Positions 23,936 to 34,802 of a DNA stretch of 64,000 bases are shown in pieces. The position numbers were made by a program, and so were the translations under genes. Under the pieces are notes generated by a model, which saw only the letters and a program-made list of their open reading frames with translations, was not told the DNA's origin and ran no database searches. This stretch comes from Exiguobacterium mexicanum (GTDB lineage: Bacteria; Bacillota; Bacilli; Exiguobacteriales; Exiguobacteriaceae), in contig NZ_CP040676.1 in NCBI RefSeq assembly GCF_005960665.1, positions 2,226,001-2,290,000 on the forward strand, in the 5' to 3' direction. Each line of letters opens with the position of its first letter. Positions within the stretch are counted from its first letter, which is position 1.

Positions 23936-25306
23936 TTATGAGATTTCGTTCATGAGCGGTTTCCCCTCATACCGTTTGACGATATGAATGAGACGCATGA
24001 ACAACAAGACGGCGCCTGCCGCAAGACCTGCGATCAACCCGATCCAGTAACCATCCGGTCCGAAGCCGAACTGTTCGGCGAGTGTATAGCCGAGCGGGAG
24101 ACCGATCACCCAATAGGCGATAAGCGACAAGACGAGCGTCACGTTCACGTCTTTGAAGCCACGCAAAATCCCTTGAATCGGTGCGGCGACTGCATCCGAC
24201 AGTTGGAAAAAGACCGCGAAAATCATGAAGTGGGCCGCGAGTTCCACGACGGCCGCGTCGTTCGTATAAATCGCGGCTACCCGTTCATTTTGCCAGAACA
24301 AAAGACCACCCGAGAAGAGCGAGACGGCCAGACAGAGTACAATCCCGATTTTAGCATAGCGCACCGCATCCTTGAGTCGCCCGGCCCCGAGTTCGTACCC
24401 GACGACGATCGTGAGCGCGCTCGATGCCGACAACGGCAACATATAGACGAACGAGGCGAAGTTGATGGCCGCTTGGTGGGCCGCGACGATATTGTCACCA
24501 TAGGCACTAAGGAGCAATGTCACTGCCGCGAAGATGCTGACTTCGGCAAAAATGGCGAGACCGATCGGCGTGCCGAGCTTGAGCAACTCTTTTTGTCTCG
24601 GCCACATGAGACGTTCCACCGAGCGCAGGAAGCGATATTCGAGGAACGGTTTTCCGTTCCGGACGAACGCGAACGCCATAAAGAACAGCAACCAGTAGGT
24701 GATCGCTGAGGCAATTCCGGCCCCGACGCCGCCATATGCCGGCACACCAAGTTTTCCAAAGATGAAGATGTAGTTTAACCCGACATTAATGGGTAACCCT
24801 AATAATATAAGCAGCATCGAGATCCGTGTCTTGCCGAGCGAGTCCATGAGTGTGCGCAACACGTTGAACAGGAACATCGGCAACACTCCGAATCCGAGTG
24901 CGAGCAAATACCCTTTGGCAATTCGTTTACCTTCTTCGCTCAGCCCCATGCCGTCAACGGCCGTCGGGACGAGCCAGAACCCGAGGATGAGCGTCGCGAC
25001 GCTCAGTCCGATCGCTAAGTATACACCTTGATACAGTGTTCGTTGAATCTGTTGGATGTTACGGGCCCCGAGCGCCTGCGCGACGATCGGTGCGACAGCG
25101 AGCAAAATCCCGCTTAACCCCGTATAGACGGGCATCCATAGACTCGACCCGACGCCGACACCTGCCAAATCGACGGCACCGGCACGGCCTGACATGACCG
25201 TGTCAAAAAAGCTGATTAAGTAAAAGGACACTTGTGTCACCAAAATCGGGAAGAAGATGGTGAAGAACAGTTTAATTTTTTCATTAAGTGAATGTGTTTG
25301 ATACAT
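23936..25306 (-). CDS. MATE-family multidrug/metabolite exporter
   Basis: 456-residue inner-membrane protein with about 12 membrane helices in two homologous halves, ion-driven drug or metabolite efflux family (NorM/DinF type). FFDTVMSGRAGAVDLAGVGVGSSLW near the start and QLSDAVAAPIQGILRGFKDV in the second half are typical. ATG 25306 follows GAGG; the upstream in-frame ATG overlaps that site. It is divergent from the CHAD gene with only 37 bp between starts. The substrate is unknown. Confidence 0.93.
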   Translation of the reverse strand: MYQTHSLNEKIKLFFTIFFPILVTQVSFYLISFFDTVMSGRAGAVDLAGVGVGSSLWMPVYTGLSGILLAVAPIVAQALGARNIQQIQRTLYQGVYLAIGLSVATLILGFWLVPTAVDGMGLSEEGKRIAKGYLLALGFGVLPMFLFNVLRTLMDSLGKTRISMLLILLGLPINVGLNYIFIFGKLGVPAYGGVGAGIASAITYWLLFFMAFAFVRNGKPFLEYRFLRSVERLMWPRQKELLKLGTPIGLAIFAEVSIFAAVTLLLSAYGDNIVAAHQAAINFASFVYMLPLSASSALTIVVGYELGAGRLKDAVRYAKIGIVLCLAVSLFSGGLLFWQNERVAAIYTNDAAVVELAAHFMIFAVFFQLSDAVAAPIQGILRGFKDVNVTLVLSLIAYWVIGLPLGYTLAEQFGFGPDGYWIGLIAGLAAGAVLLFMRLIHIVKRYEGKPLMNEIS

Positions 25307-25343
25307 GGACAACCTCATCTCATTTCAGAAAGGAAAAATTAGA

Positions 25344-26117
25344 ATGAATCAACGGAATGCGGAGAAATTAAAATACGAGCTTTTGGAGACGTGGAACACG
25401 TTCAATCATTATATGACCGAGGCGCTCACGTTCCAAAACAGCGAAGACATCCACCAAGCGCGGGTCCATCTTCGGAAACTATTGACATTCATGCAACTGT
25501 ACGACACGAAACCTTCCACGTATCGTCAGTTGAAACAGTTGATGGAGGCGCTCGGTGCAGTGCGTGACGGGGACGTTCTTCTCGAAGGGCTCGCTGTCGA
25601 GACCGAGCTCGAGCAGGCTTTCGCCGATCACGTCGAAGCGAGCCGCGCCAAAGACCGCACGATTTTAAATACGCGCGTCACGGAGAAGATGACCCCATCG
25701 CTCGACCAACAAGTTCGCCGCTTTATCGGCGGACAGTTGTTCCGTGCCTTCAAAAAGCAGGACGCCTCGTCATTTATCGATAAAGCGAGGAGCGACCGCA
25801 AACGACGGATCGACGCCCATCACGACGCGACGGAGATGTCCGACCGGCTCGAGACGCTCCACAAGGTCAGGCTCGCCGTGAAACGCGAGCGCTATTTGAA
25901 CGAGTACTTATTGAACTATGAGACGAAAGCCTCAAAAGATCAAATTCAAAAACTGAAGCGGCTCCAGACCGAGCTTGGCGACATGAACGATCGCCATCAA
26001 CTGTTATTGCGTTGGAGCGATTTCACACCACCCGCCGCCTTGGCCGACGATTACGAACAAGTCGTGCACGAGCTGCAATCTCGGCTCGACGAATCGGTCG
26101 ACGCCATCCAGCTTTAG
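25344..26117 (+). CDS. CHAD-domain protein
   Basis: 257 residues formed by a CHAD domain, an all-helical bundle with conserved histidines and basic residues that binds inorganic polyphosphate in studied cases. The family pattern EDIHQARVHLRKLLTFMQLY lies near residues 31-50, and HKVRLAVKRERYLNEYL in the second half repeats it. Start ATG 25344 has AAAGGA upstream; an earlier in-frame ATG would overlap the divergent MATE start. Its stop overlaps the converging glsA gene by 4 bases. Role inferred, possibly polyphosphate granules. Confidence 0.85.
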   Translation: MNQRNAEKLKYELLETWNTFNHYMTEALTFQNSEDIHQARVHLRKLLTFMQLYDTKPSTYRQLKQLMEALGAVRDGDVLLEGLAVETELEQAFADHVEASRAKDRTILNTRVTEKMTPSLDQQVRRFIGGQLFRAFKKQDASSFIDKARSDRKRRIDAHHDATEMSDRLETLHKVRLAVKRERYLNEYLLNYETKASKDQIQKLKRLQTELGDMNDRHQLLLRWSDFTPPAALADDYEQVVHELQSRLDESVDAIQL

Positions 26118-27055
26118 CGGGACGTGTAGCGTTCGACGAGCAGTTCGAGCAGTTTCATCCCGGCAATTGAGTTCCCTTTCGAGTCGAGCGCCGGTCCGAA
26201 AATCCCGAAGCCGACATCGCTCAGTCCGAGCTCGTGTTTACCGGTCGCAAGGATGGCCCCGGACACCCCGCTCTTTCCCGGGAGACCGACACGGACGGCA
26301 AATTCCCCAGACGCATCGTACATGCCGCACGTCGTCATGATCGCTTTGACGATTCGGACGACGCGACGCGGGATCACCTCTTCGCCCGTGACCGGGTCTT
26401 CCCCGTTGCCCGACAAAATTCGGCCAATGCGGGCCAAGTCAAAGCAATCGATTTCAATCGCACACTGCTTTGTGTACACGTCGATGATTTCATCGACATC
26501 ACCCTCGACAATCCCGTGATGGCGCATGAAATAGAGCAAGGCCCGGTTCAAGTCGGTCGTCTCGTATTCCGAGCGGGCGACTTTTTCGTTATACGTGATT
26601 TCCTCCACCGGCACGTCGAGCAACGTCGCCAAAAACTGGCGGAACTGATAGATTTTCAGTTCCGCCGTGTCCCCTAAAATCATGCTCGTGACAGCGAGCG
26701 CCCCTGCATTGATCATCGGATTGAGCGGCTTTGACGGCACCGTCTCTTCAAGCTTGGCAATCGAGTTGAACGCGTCGCCGGTCGGCTCCATCCCGACTTT
26801 CGAGAACACGTAATCTTCTCCAAACTCCATCAAGACGTAACAGAGCGTCAACGCCTTCGAGACGCTTTGGATTGTGAACTTATGGTGGACGTCCCCCGCA
26901 TGAATATATGAACCATCAGGCAAACAAATCGCCACGCCGAGCAAATCATCCTGTACATGCGCGAGCTCAGGAATATAGTCGGCGACTTTCCCTTGTGCTG
27001 TGTACGGACGACACTCATCGACCAAATGCGCCAACTGTTGTTCCAATACTTTCAT
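26114..27055 (-). CDS. glsA: Glutaminase
   Basis: Hydrolyses glutamine to glutamate and ammonia; serine-dependent beta-lactamase-like fold. 313 residues. The catalytic S-x-x-K is in FTIQSVSKALTL, with PLNPMINAGALAV and GLPGKSGVSGAI further on. Many Bacilli encode glutaminases used in acid tolerance or nitrogen supply. A single gene converging with the CHAD gene. Confidence 0.96.
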   Translation of the reverse strand: MKVLEQQLAHLVDECRPYTAQGKVADYIPELAHVQDDLLGVAICLPDGSYIHAGDVHHKFTIQSVSKALTLCYVLMEFGEDYVFSKVGMEPTGDAFNSIAKLEETVPSKPLNPMINAGALAVTSMILGDTAELKIYQFRQFLATLLDVPVEEITYNEKVARSEYETTDLNRALLYFMRHHGIVEGDVDEIIDVYTKQCAIEIDCFDLARIGRILSGNGEDPVTGEEVIPRRVVRIVKAIMTTCGMYDASGEFAVRVGLPGKSGVSGAILATGKHELGLSDVGFGIFGPALDSKGNSIAGMKLLELLVERYTSR

Positions 27056-27113
27056 CCAATCACCCCATGTCCGATAGTTTTCAACCGGGTCATCTTATCA
27101 TATTCGAAGACGG

Positions 27114-27287
27114 TTAACCATCAAGTGGTCCGTCTTCCTTTTCTGGCTTATACCATTCCTCATCAGCCCAAAGGACCGACGGGCTGTCTTCATCTCCGTC
27201 GAGCTTCTCCCCGTACCGATTCATCGATGCAATGAAGGCAATAATGCCGACCACGACGACTGTCGCCGTTATGCCGAACCAAACCAT
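27114..27287 (-). CDS. Small single-span membrane protein, 57 residues
   Basis: Starts MVWFGITATVVVVG: one N-terminal membrane helix, then an acidic cytosolic or surface tail rich in tryptophan and glutamate (LWADEEWYKPEKED). ATG 27287 follows AGGAGAGG at proper distance, and longer readings are rejected. Its function is unknown. The protein family is not recognised. Confidence 0.7.
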   Translation of the reverse strand: MVWFGITATVVVVGIIAFIASMNRYGEKLDGDEDSPSVLWADEEWYKPEKEDGPLDG

Positions 27288-27399
27288 ATGGAGCCTCTCC
27301 TTCCCAATCGTGACGAATTTGTCTAGAACCATGTGAGACTTATCCTATGTCTACGTCAATATTCTCGGTACCGTTAGGAAGAACACTACATAGAAATGG

Positions 27400-28764
27400 G
27401 TGAATGGATTGAACAAAATTGCAATTATCGGTGGAGGAATTACAGGCATGGCCGCCGCCTATTACGCGAAACAAGCCGGGGCGCACGTCACCATGTACGA
27501 AGCGAGCGATCGAATCGGCGGAAAAATCAAGACCGTCTATCAAGACGGCTTCGTCTTAGAATGTGGGCCGGACGGATACATGGCCCGAAAACCGACATTG
27601 ACCGAACTGATCACCGAGCTCGGACTCGACGATCATCTCGTCCGGTCGATGACCGGGACATCGTACATTTATGTCCGCCAACAGCTTCGACAAATGCCGG
27701 ACGGATCGGTCATGGGCATCCCGACCAAGTTTTGGCCGATGGTCAAGACCGATTTGTTCACGTGGCGCGGTAAACTTCGGGCCGGGATGGACCTCGTGCT
27801 GCCACGCGTCTATACGGGGACAGACATCTCGCTCGACAAATTCTTCCGGACCCGGCTCGGATCAGAAGTCGTCGATGCGATGATTGAACCGCTTCTCTCG
27901 GGAATCTACAACGGGACGCTCGACGATATGAGCATCGAGTCTACTTTCCCTCAGTTTATCACGATTGAACAAAAAACACGCAGCCTGATTCTCGGTATGA
28001 AAGCATTGACACCACCTGTTCAAGCCGGCGTCAAGCCACGTGAAGCCGGGAAGTTTCTATCCCTTCAGCAAGGTCTCGGTGTCCTCATCGAGGCGCTTCG
28101 CCCGTCGATTGACCGCCTCTATACAGAGACGAAGGTCGCGGCGGTCCGGCCCCATGAAGTCACCCTCGCCGACGGGACGTCCGAGTCGTTCGACGGCATC
28201 ATTTTGGCCACTTCGCCGAATGCACTCGGTCCGATTCTCGGTCTCCCGGAAGCAGAAAATTTGTCCGATTTGAAACGGACGTCTTCCATCACCGTGCTCG
28301 CGGCGTTCGATGAAAAAGAGGTCGCGGCACTCGACGGGACCGGTTACGTCATCGCCAAAGCGGAAGGGAACGCCTTGACGGCCTGCAGTTGGATGCATAA
28401 GAAGTGGCCCCACATGGCACCAAAACATAAGGCGCTCTTACGCGTCTACATCGGATCTGAGTTCGTTCCCGACTTGTTGACGGAATCCGACGAGGCCATC
28501 GCCGACTTCGCGCTGCGTGAACTGCGGAAGATTCAACACGTCGGTACCCCGATTTTCACAAAAGTCGAACGGCACATCGATACGATGCCGCAATATGAGG
28601 TCGGTCACAAACAATACGTGCGCGCTTTCGAAGAGCAGCTGTCCACACTCGACGGGATCGAGGCATGTGGTGCCATCTTGCATGGCGTCGGTCTCCCCGA
28701 CTGCGTCGACTCGGCCAAACAGGCCGTCTCCCGGGTGATGGCGAGACAGGCGGTGTCCGTATGA
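27400..28764 (+). CDS. hemY: HemY/CgoX-type coproporphyrinogen or protoporphyrinogen oxidase
   Basis: FAD enzyme that oxidises coproporphyrinogen III in the coproporphyrin-dependent haem route of Gram-positives. 454 residues. N-terminal dinucleotide site AIIGGGITGMAAAYYAKQAG, then YEASDRIGGKIKT and EPLLSGIYNGTLDDMS, typical of this family. The start is uncertain: GTG 27400 gives the longer form, TTG 27409 gives MNKIAIIGGG with a GGGTG site; neither is an ideal signal. The stop overlaps the ATG of the radical SAM gene by 4 bases. No other haem gene is present here. Confidence 0.88.
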   Translation: MNGLNKIAIIGGGITGMAAAYYAKQAGAHVTMYEASDRIGGKIKTVYQDGFVLECGPDGYMARKPTLTELITELGLDDHLVRSMTGTSYIYVRQQLRQMPDGSVMGIPTKFWPMVKTDLFTWRGKLRAGMDLVLPRVYTGTDISLDKFFRTRLGSEVVDAMIEPLLSGIYNGTLDDMSIESTFPQFITIEQKTRSLILGMKALTPPVQAGVKPREAGKFLSLQQGLGVLIEALRPSIDRLYTETKVAAVRPHEVTLADGTSESFDGIILATSPNALGPILGLPEAENLSDLKRTSSITVLAAFDEKEVAALDGTGYVIAKAEGNALTACSWMHKKWPHMAPKHKALLRVYIGSEFVPDLLTESDEAIADFALRELRKIQHVGTPIFTKVERHIDTMPQYEVGHKQYVRAFEEQLSTLDGIEACGAILHGVGLPDCVDSAKQAVSRVMARQAVSV

Positions 28765-29834
28765 AACGAGTCGACTACAACGAAAATCCATTTATTGTCA
28801 TCTGGGAAGTAACACGTGCCTGTGCGCTATCGTGCGTCCATTGCCGAGCCGAGGCCCAGTTCCATCGGTATCCGGGTGAACTCGATACCGAGCAAGGCAA
28901 GGCACTCATCCGAGACATCCAGGCGATGGATAATCCGATTCTCGTCTTCACCGGAGGCGACCCGCTCATGCGTGAGGACTTGTTCGAACTGACCGAATAT
29001 GCCGCCTCGCTCGGCATGCGTGTGTCGATGACCCCGTCGGCGACACCTCGCGTGACCCATGATGCCGTTAAACGGGCGAAAGACGCCGGCTTGACGCGCT
29101 GGGCGTTCTCACTCGACGGTCCGGACGCCAAATCGCATGACTACTTCCGGGGAACGCGTGGCAGTTTCGAACGGACGCTGCGTGGCATCTCTTACTTCCG
29201 AGAAGAAGGGATGTCATTCCAAATCAATACGACGGTCACGGAGTATAACGTCGACCAACTCCCGGAAATCGCCAAACTCGTCGGTGAACTCGGCGTCTCG
29301 GTATGGACGTTGTTCTTCCTCGTGCCGACCGGTCGCGGGTCACTCCTCCAGCCAATCTCGCCAGAACGGCATGAAGATGTACTCCGTTGGGCGTTCGCGT
29401 TGCAAGAGCACGTCCCGTTCATCATCTCGACGACCGAAGCCCAGTTTTATCGGCGCATCGCCCGGCAAGAGAATTTGAAGCGAAAACAAGTTGGATTGCC
29501 GCCCATCGGCCATCCGCATGACGACCTCGCCAAGGCGCCCCGCGGCACGAATGACGGGAACGGCTTCGTGTTCATCTCGCATACGGGCGACGTCCAGCCG
29601 TCCGGCTTTTTGCCGATCACGTGCGGCAACGTAAAAGAGACACCGCTCGCTGAGATTTATCGACACCACCCGGTCTTCCAATCGCTGCGTGACCCTGATA
29701 CACACCACGGAAAATGCGGCTACTGTGAATATCGATACGTCTGCGGAGGGTCTCGGGCCCGCGCTTATGCCGTCACCGGCGACTATAAGGCCGAGGAACC
29801 GTACTGCGTCTATCAACCTGAACCGACTGCATAA
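28761..29834 (+). CDS. Radical SAM/SPASM protein linked to hemY
   Basis: 357 residues from ATG 28761 (ATGA overlap with hemY). The N-terminal radical SAM cluster motif is CALSCVHC, followed by FTGGDPLMR and SLDGPDAKSHDYFRGT. A C-terminal SPASM region has cysteines in ITCGNVKETPLAEI, HGKCGYCEYRYVCGGSRAR and YCVY that can bind additional Fe-S clusters. Closest in character to NirJ/AhbD-type porphyrin-modifying enzymes. The tight coupling to a HemY-type gene suggests a haem or tetrapyrrole substrate. That is inference; peptide-modifying SPASM enzymes look alike, but no precursor peptide gene is nearby. Confidence 0.85.
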   Translation: MKRVDYNENPFIVIWEVTRACALSCVHCRAEAQFHRYPGELDTEQGKALIRDIQAMDNPILVFTGGDPLMREDLFELTEYAASLGMRVSMTPSATPRVTHDAVKRAKDAGLTRWAFSLDGPDAKSHDYFRGTRGSFERTLRGISYFREEGMSFQINTTVTEYNVDQLPEIAKLVGELGVSVWTLFFLVPTGRGSLLQPISPERHEDVLRWAFALQEHVPFIISTTEAQFYRRIARQENLKRKQVGLPPIGHPHDDLAKAPRGTNDGNGFVFISHTGDVQPSGFLPITCGNVKETPLAEIYRHHPVFQSLRDPDTHHGKCGYCEYRYVCGGSRARAYAVTGDYKAEEPYCVYQPEPTA

Positions 29835-29836
29835 AC

Positions 29837-29870
29837 AAAGAGCGCCGGCGTCAGCCAGCGCTCTTTTGTG
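29837..29870. terminator. Bidirectional terminator between radical SAM gene and clpB
   Basis: AAAGAGCGC ... GCGCTCTTT with an inner GGC/GCC pairing and GTCA loop. T run on the plus side; the minus side also reads TTTG. Confidence 0.85.
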
Positions 29871-29872
29871 AT

Positions 29873-32464
<2,592 letters not shown>

Positions 32465-32482
32465 TCTGCTTCCTCCTTAGGC

Positions 32483-33346
32483 TCAGCGTTCGAGTTGTTC
32501 GTAAACAGATCGGTGGGCGGCGTCTAGCGGCAAATCGACTTCAAGTTGGACGAATAGATCCGATCGGACTTTCGAAGCGGTCATGAATCCACGTCCCGGG
32601 ATGCGCATCCGTTGACCAGGCCGCGACCCCGGTTTGACTTTCAGCTTGACCCGACCACCATCGAGTGTCGCCACGACGACTTCCGCGCCGTCGAGGAAAG
32701 CGAGCGGACGCAACCGTTTGACGGTGATGACGTTCGCCCCTTCGCGCCGGTACGTGTCGTCATCGGTGAAGTGGAGCTCGACGTACACATCGCCTCGATC
32801 GCCCGACTGTCCGACTTTACTGCTCTTGCCTTTGAGCCGCAGCTTTTGTCCTTCATGGGCGCCTTGCGGGATTTTGACGTTGACCGTCCCCGTCTGTAGG
32901 CGCAGGCTCACTTTGGCCTCACTCGTCAATTGACTGAGCGGGACATTGACTCGGACCGTCTCATCGAGGTCTTCTTCGACCGCCTGGTCAAAGAAGCTGC
33001 CGAACATATCCTCAAAACCGAATGTGCGCGACGTCGTTCGTGACCCACCGCCGAATTGACGGAACAAGTCCTCGAATTGGGCCGATCCTTCCCCGTACCC
33101 ATCACCGCTGTACCCTCCGCCGAACGTCGGCCCTTCCGGACTTCCGTAACGGTCATAGTTCGCTTTTTTGTCAGGATCGCTCAACACGTCAAAAGCCTCT
33201 TGGATTGCTTTGAACTTGTCTTGGGCACCCGGGTCTTTATTCACGTCCGGATGGTATTGTTTTGCCAACTTTCGATACGCTCGTTTTATGTCTTGGTCGG
33301 ATGCCTGCTTCGGCACGCCAAGGACATCATAATAGTTTTTTGCCAT
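32483..33346 (-). CDS. cbpA: CbpA-type J-domain protein (DnaJ homologue without zinc finger)
   Basis: 287 residues. The J domain (about 4-70) contains YHPDVNKDPGA with the HPD motif. A glycine/phenylalanine linker follows, then two DnaJ C-terminal substrate domains. The zinc-finger CXXCXGXG repeats of DnaJ are absent. CbpA-type co-chaperones stimulate DnaK. It is first gene of a two-gene unit with clpB, so substrate delivery and disaggregation are made together. Confidence 0.94.
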   Translation of the reverse strand: MAKNYYDVLGVPKQASDQDIKRAYRKLAKQYHPDVNKDPGAQDKFKAIQEAFDVLSDPDKKANYDRYGSPEGPTFGGGYSGDGYGEGSAQFEDLFRQFGGGSRTTSRTFGFEDMFGSFFDQAVEEDLDETVRVNVPLSQLTSEAKVSLRLQTGTVNVKIPQGAHEGQKLRLKGKSSKVGQSGDRGDVYVELHFTDDDTYRREGANVITVKRLRPLAFLDGAEVVVATLDGGRVKLKVKPGSRPGQRMRIPGRGFMTASKVRSDLFVQLEVDLPLDAAHRSVYEQLER

Positions 33347-33389
33347 CTCGTTTCACCTCACCTATCCCTTTCCCGATTCTGTTAAGTCT

Positions 33390-33419
33390 ATTCTACCTAT
33401 TTGGTCAAAGAAGGTCAAA
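33390..33419 (-). promoter_or_regulatory. SigA promoter with CtsR operator for cbpA-clpB
   Basis: The promoter on the minus strand is -35 TTGACC (33413-33418), 17-bp spacer and -10 TAGAAT (33390-33395). The CtsR heptad repeat GGTCAAAGAAGGTCAAA at 33403-33419 (plus strand) matches RGTCAAA-NAN-RGTCAAA exactly and covers spacer and -35. Heat-shock derepression by CtsR is the likely control. Confidence 0.92.
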
Positions 33420-33444
33420 GAATTTCCTCGTTACTAGTCATACG

Positions 33445-33480
33445 AAAAAAAGAAGGCATTCGTTTCATCACGATGCCTTC
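33445..33480 (-). terminator. Terminator of camS
   Basis: GAAGGCAT ... ATGCCTTC followed by seven T on the minus strand, 8 bases after the camS stop. Confidence 0.88.
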
Positions 33481-33487
33481 TTATCGG

Positions 33488-34660
33488 TTAGAAATATACT
33501 TTCGGACTATCCATGCCCTCTTCAAACACGATCGTCACTTCTTGTTCGCCACCGAGCGAGGTGACGTTGATTCGGACGGGTACGTTCCGGTTGTATTCCC
33601 AGCGGTTCTCGAGCAGGCCGACGACGTGCTGCGTGAAGCCGACGAGTTCGGCCCGGCTATAGAACTGGATCGGAATATCGATCTCAATCCGTGACAATTC
33701 CCCGTTCTGATAAAAACCTTTCCCGATCATCCCGCTGAAATCTGGGAACACATCAGCGATTCGGTCGCTGAAGAGGGAGAATTTTTGAGCGTCATCGCGC
33801 ACTTCCGTCGTCGCTTTGGCGGACGGGAAGTAATAATACGTCTCGTCGACATCTTTCCAATCACTCGCCGTCACCTCGCCAGCCGTGCCAACGAATGCCG
33901 ATTTGACATAGTTCCCCGGCGTCGGTGACCCTTGCGACGCTTTCATATACAATGCGACGTTGATATCGAGATCTTTGAAGTCCTCGCGCTTGCGCAGTTG
34001 GGCGACGAGTTCATTCGCCATACGCTCTCCTTCAGCGATGACTTTCTTCTCGTCCAACTTTTCCGTATACGTCGGACCGAAATTCGGCGCTTGGAACACG
34101 TACTCCCGGTTCAAAATCAAAGCGAACGAAACACCGCCGAGTTGATAGCCGTTATCCGTTTTCGTCATATAGTTCTGTTCGACGAGCGACGCCAAATAGA
34201 GTGGCGACTTTTTATTCTCCTCGACGAATTGGTCTTCAGCCACTTCGGCCGTGCCGTTCGCATACGCCGGGTTGAGCGGGACGAGCCCTTCTGCCGTCTT
34301 GTCTTTACGGCCAAGCAGACGCGAGACATCTTCGCTCGTCAACAGCTGTCCTTCTTGATACGCATAGTTTTCCGGTTTGAACGCGCCGGTCGAGTGACGC
34401 ATGAGGCCGAGCTCCACTTCTTCAAGTTCGAGCGATGAGCTCACTTGGCGCTGGGCCAAACCTCGGGCTGCCGCCGGTTTAAATGGAATGACCATCTGGT
34501 AATATGAATCACGCGCTTGAATCGCTTCTGTGACGCCTTCGGCTGCCGTCTCTTCACCCGTCGGTGTGACATCCTCTTCCCCCATCGGGATTTTCATCGA
34601 GCACCCGCCGAGGAAAACCGTCGCGGCGAGAGCTGGGATAATCAATTGTTTCCATTTCAT
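33488..34660 (-). CDS. camS: CamS-family lipoprotein
   Basis: 390 residues. Type II signal: MKWKQLIIPALAATVFLGGC with lipobox LGGC and Cys20, so it is anchored outside the membrane. The family (CamS/YerH, CamS in S. aureus yields the sex pheromone cAM373) normally sits beside ligA and pcrA. The body includes LEEVELGLMRHSTG and FVDENKK-like segments. The biochemical role is unknown. Here one gene separates it from ligA. Confidence 0.93.
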   Translation of the reverse strand: MKWKQLIIPALAATVFLGGCSMKIPMGEEDVTPTGEETAAEGVTEAIQARDSYYQMVIPFKPAAARGLAQRQVSSSLELEEVELGLMRHSTGAFKPENYAYQEGQLLTSEDVSRLLGRKDKTAEGLVPLNPAYANGTAEVAEDQFVEENKKSPLYLASLVEQNYMTKTDNGYQLGGVSFALILNREYVFQAPNFGPTYTEKLDEKKVIAEGERMANELVAQLRKREDFKDLDINVALYMKASQGSPTPGNYVKSAFVGTAGEVTASDWKDVDETYYYFPSAKATTEVRDDAQKFSLFSDRIADVFPDFSGMIGKGFYQNGELSRIEIDIPIQFYSRAELVGFTQHVVGLLENRWEYNRNVPVRINVTSLGGEQEVTIVFEEGMDSPKVYF

Positions 34661-34760
34661 CTATGTCTGAACTCCTTTGATGATTCGATTCGTTACACTT
34701 CGTCCATTATAACAAAATCGTCCGTCGAAAAAAGTGTCGAAGCGGAATCAGTCCCGATTC

Positions 34761-34796
34761 AAAGAAAAGCACCCCCCGACTCGTGTCGGAGGGCGC
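34761..34796 (-). terminator. Terminator of the LPXTG-type surface protein gene
   Basis: Minus strand GCGCCCTCCGAC ACGA GTCGGGGGGTGC, allowing G-U pairs, followed by TTTTC. Confidence 0.75.
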
Positions 34797-34802
34797 CTGC
34801 AA

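Noticed and set aside
23984..24709. 241-codon plus-strand ORF
   Set aside because: Shadow of the MATE exporter gene, highly charged and repetitive, no ribosome site.
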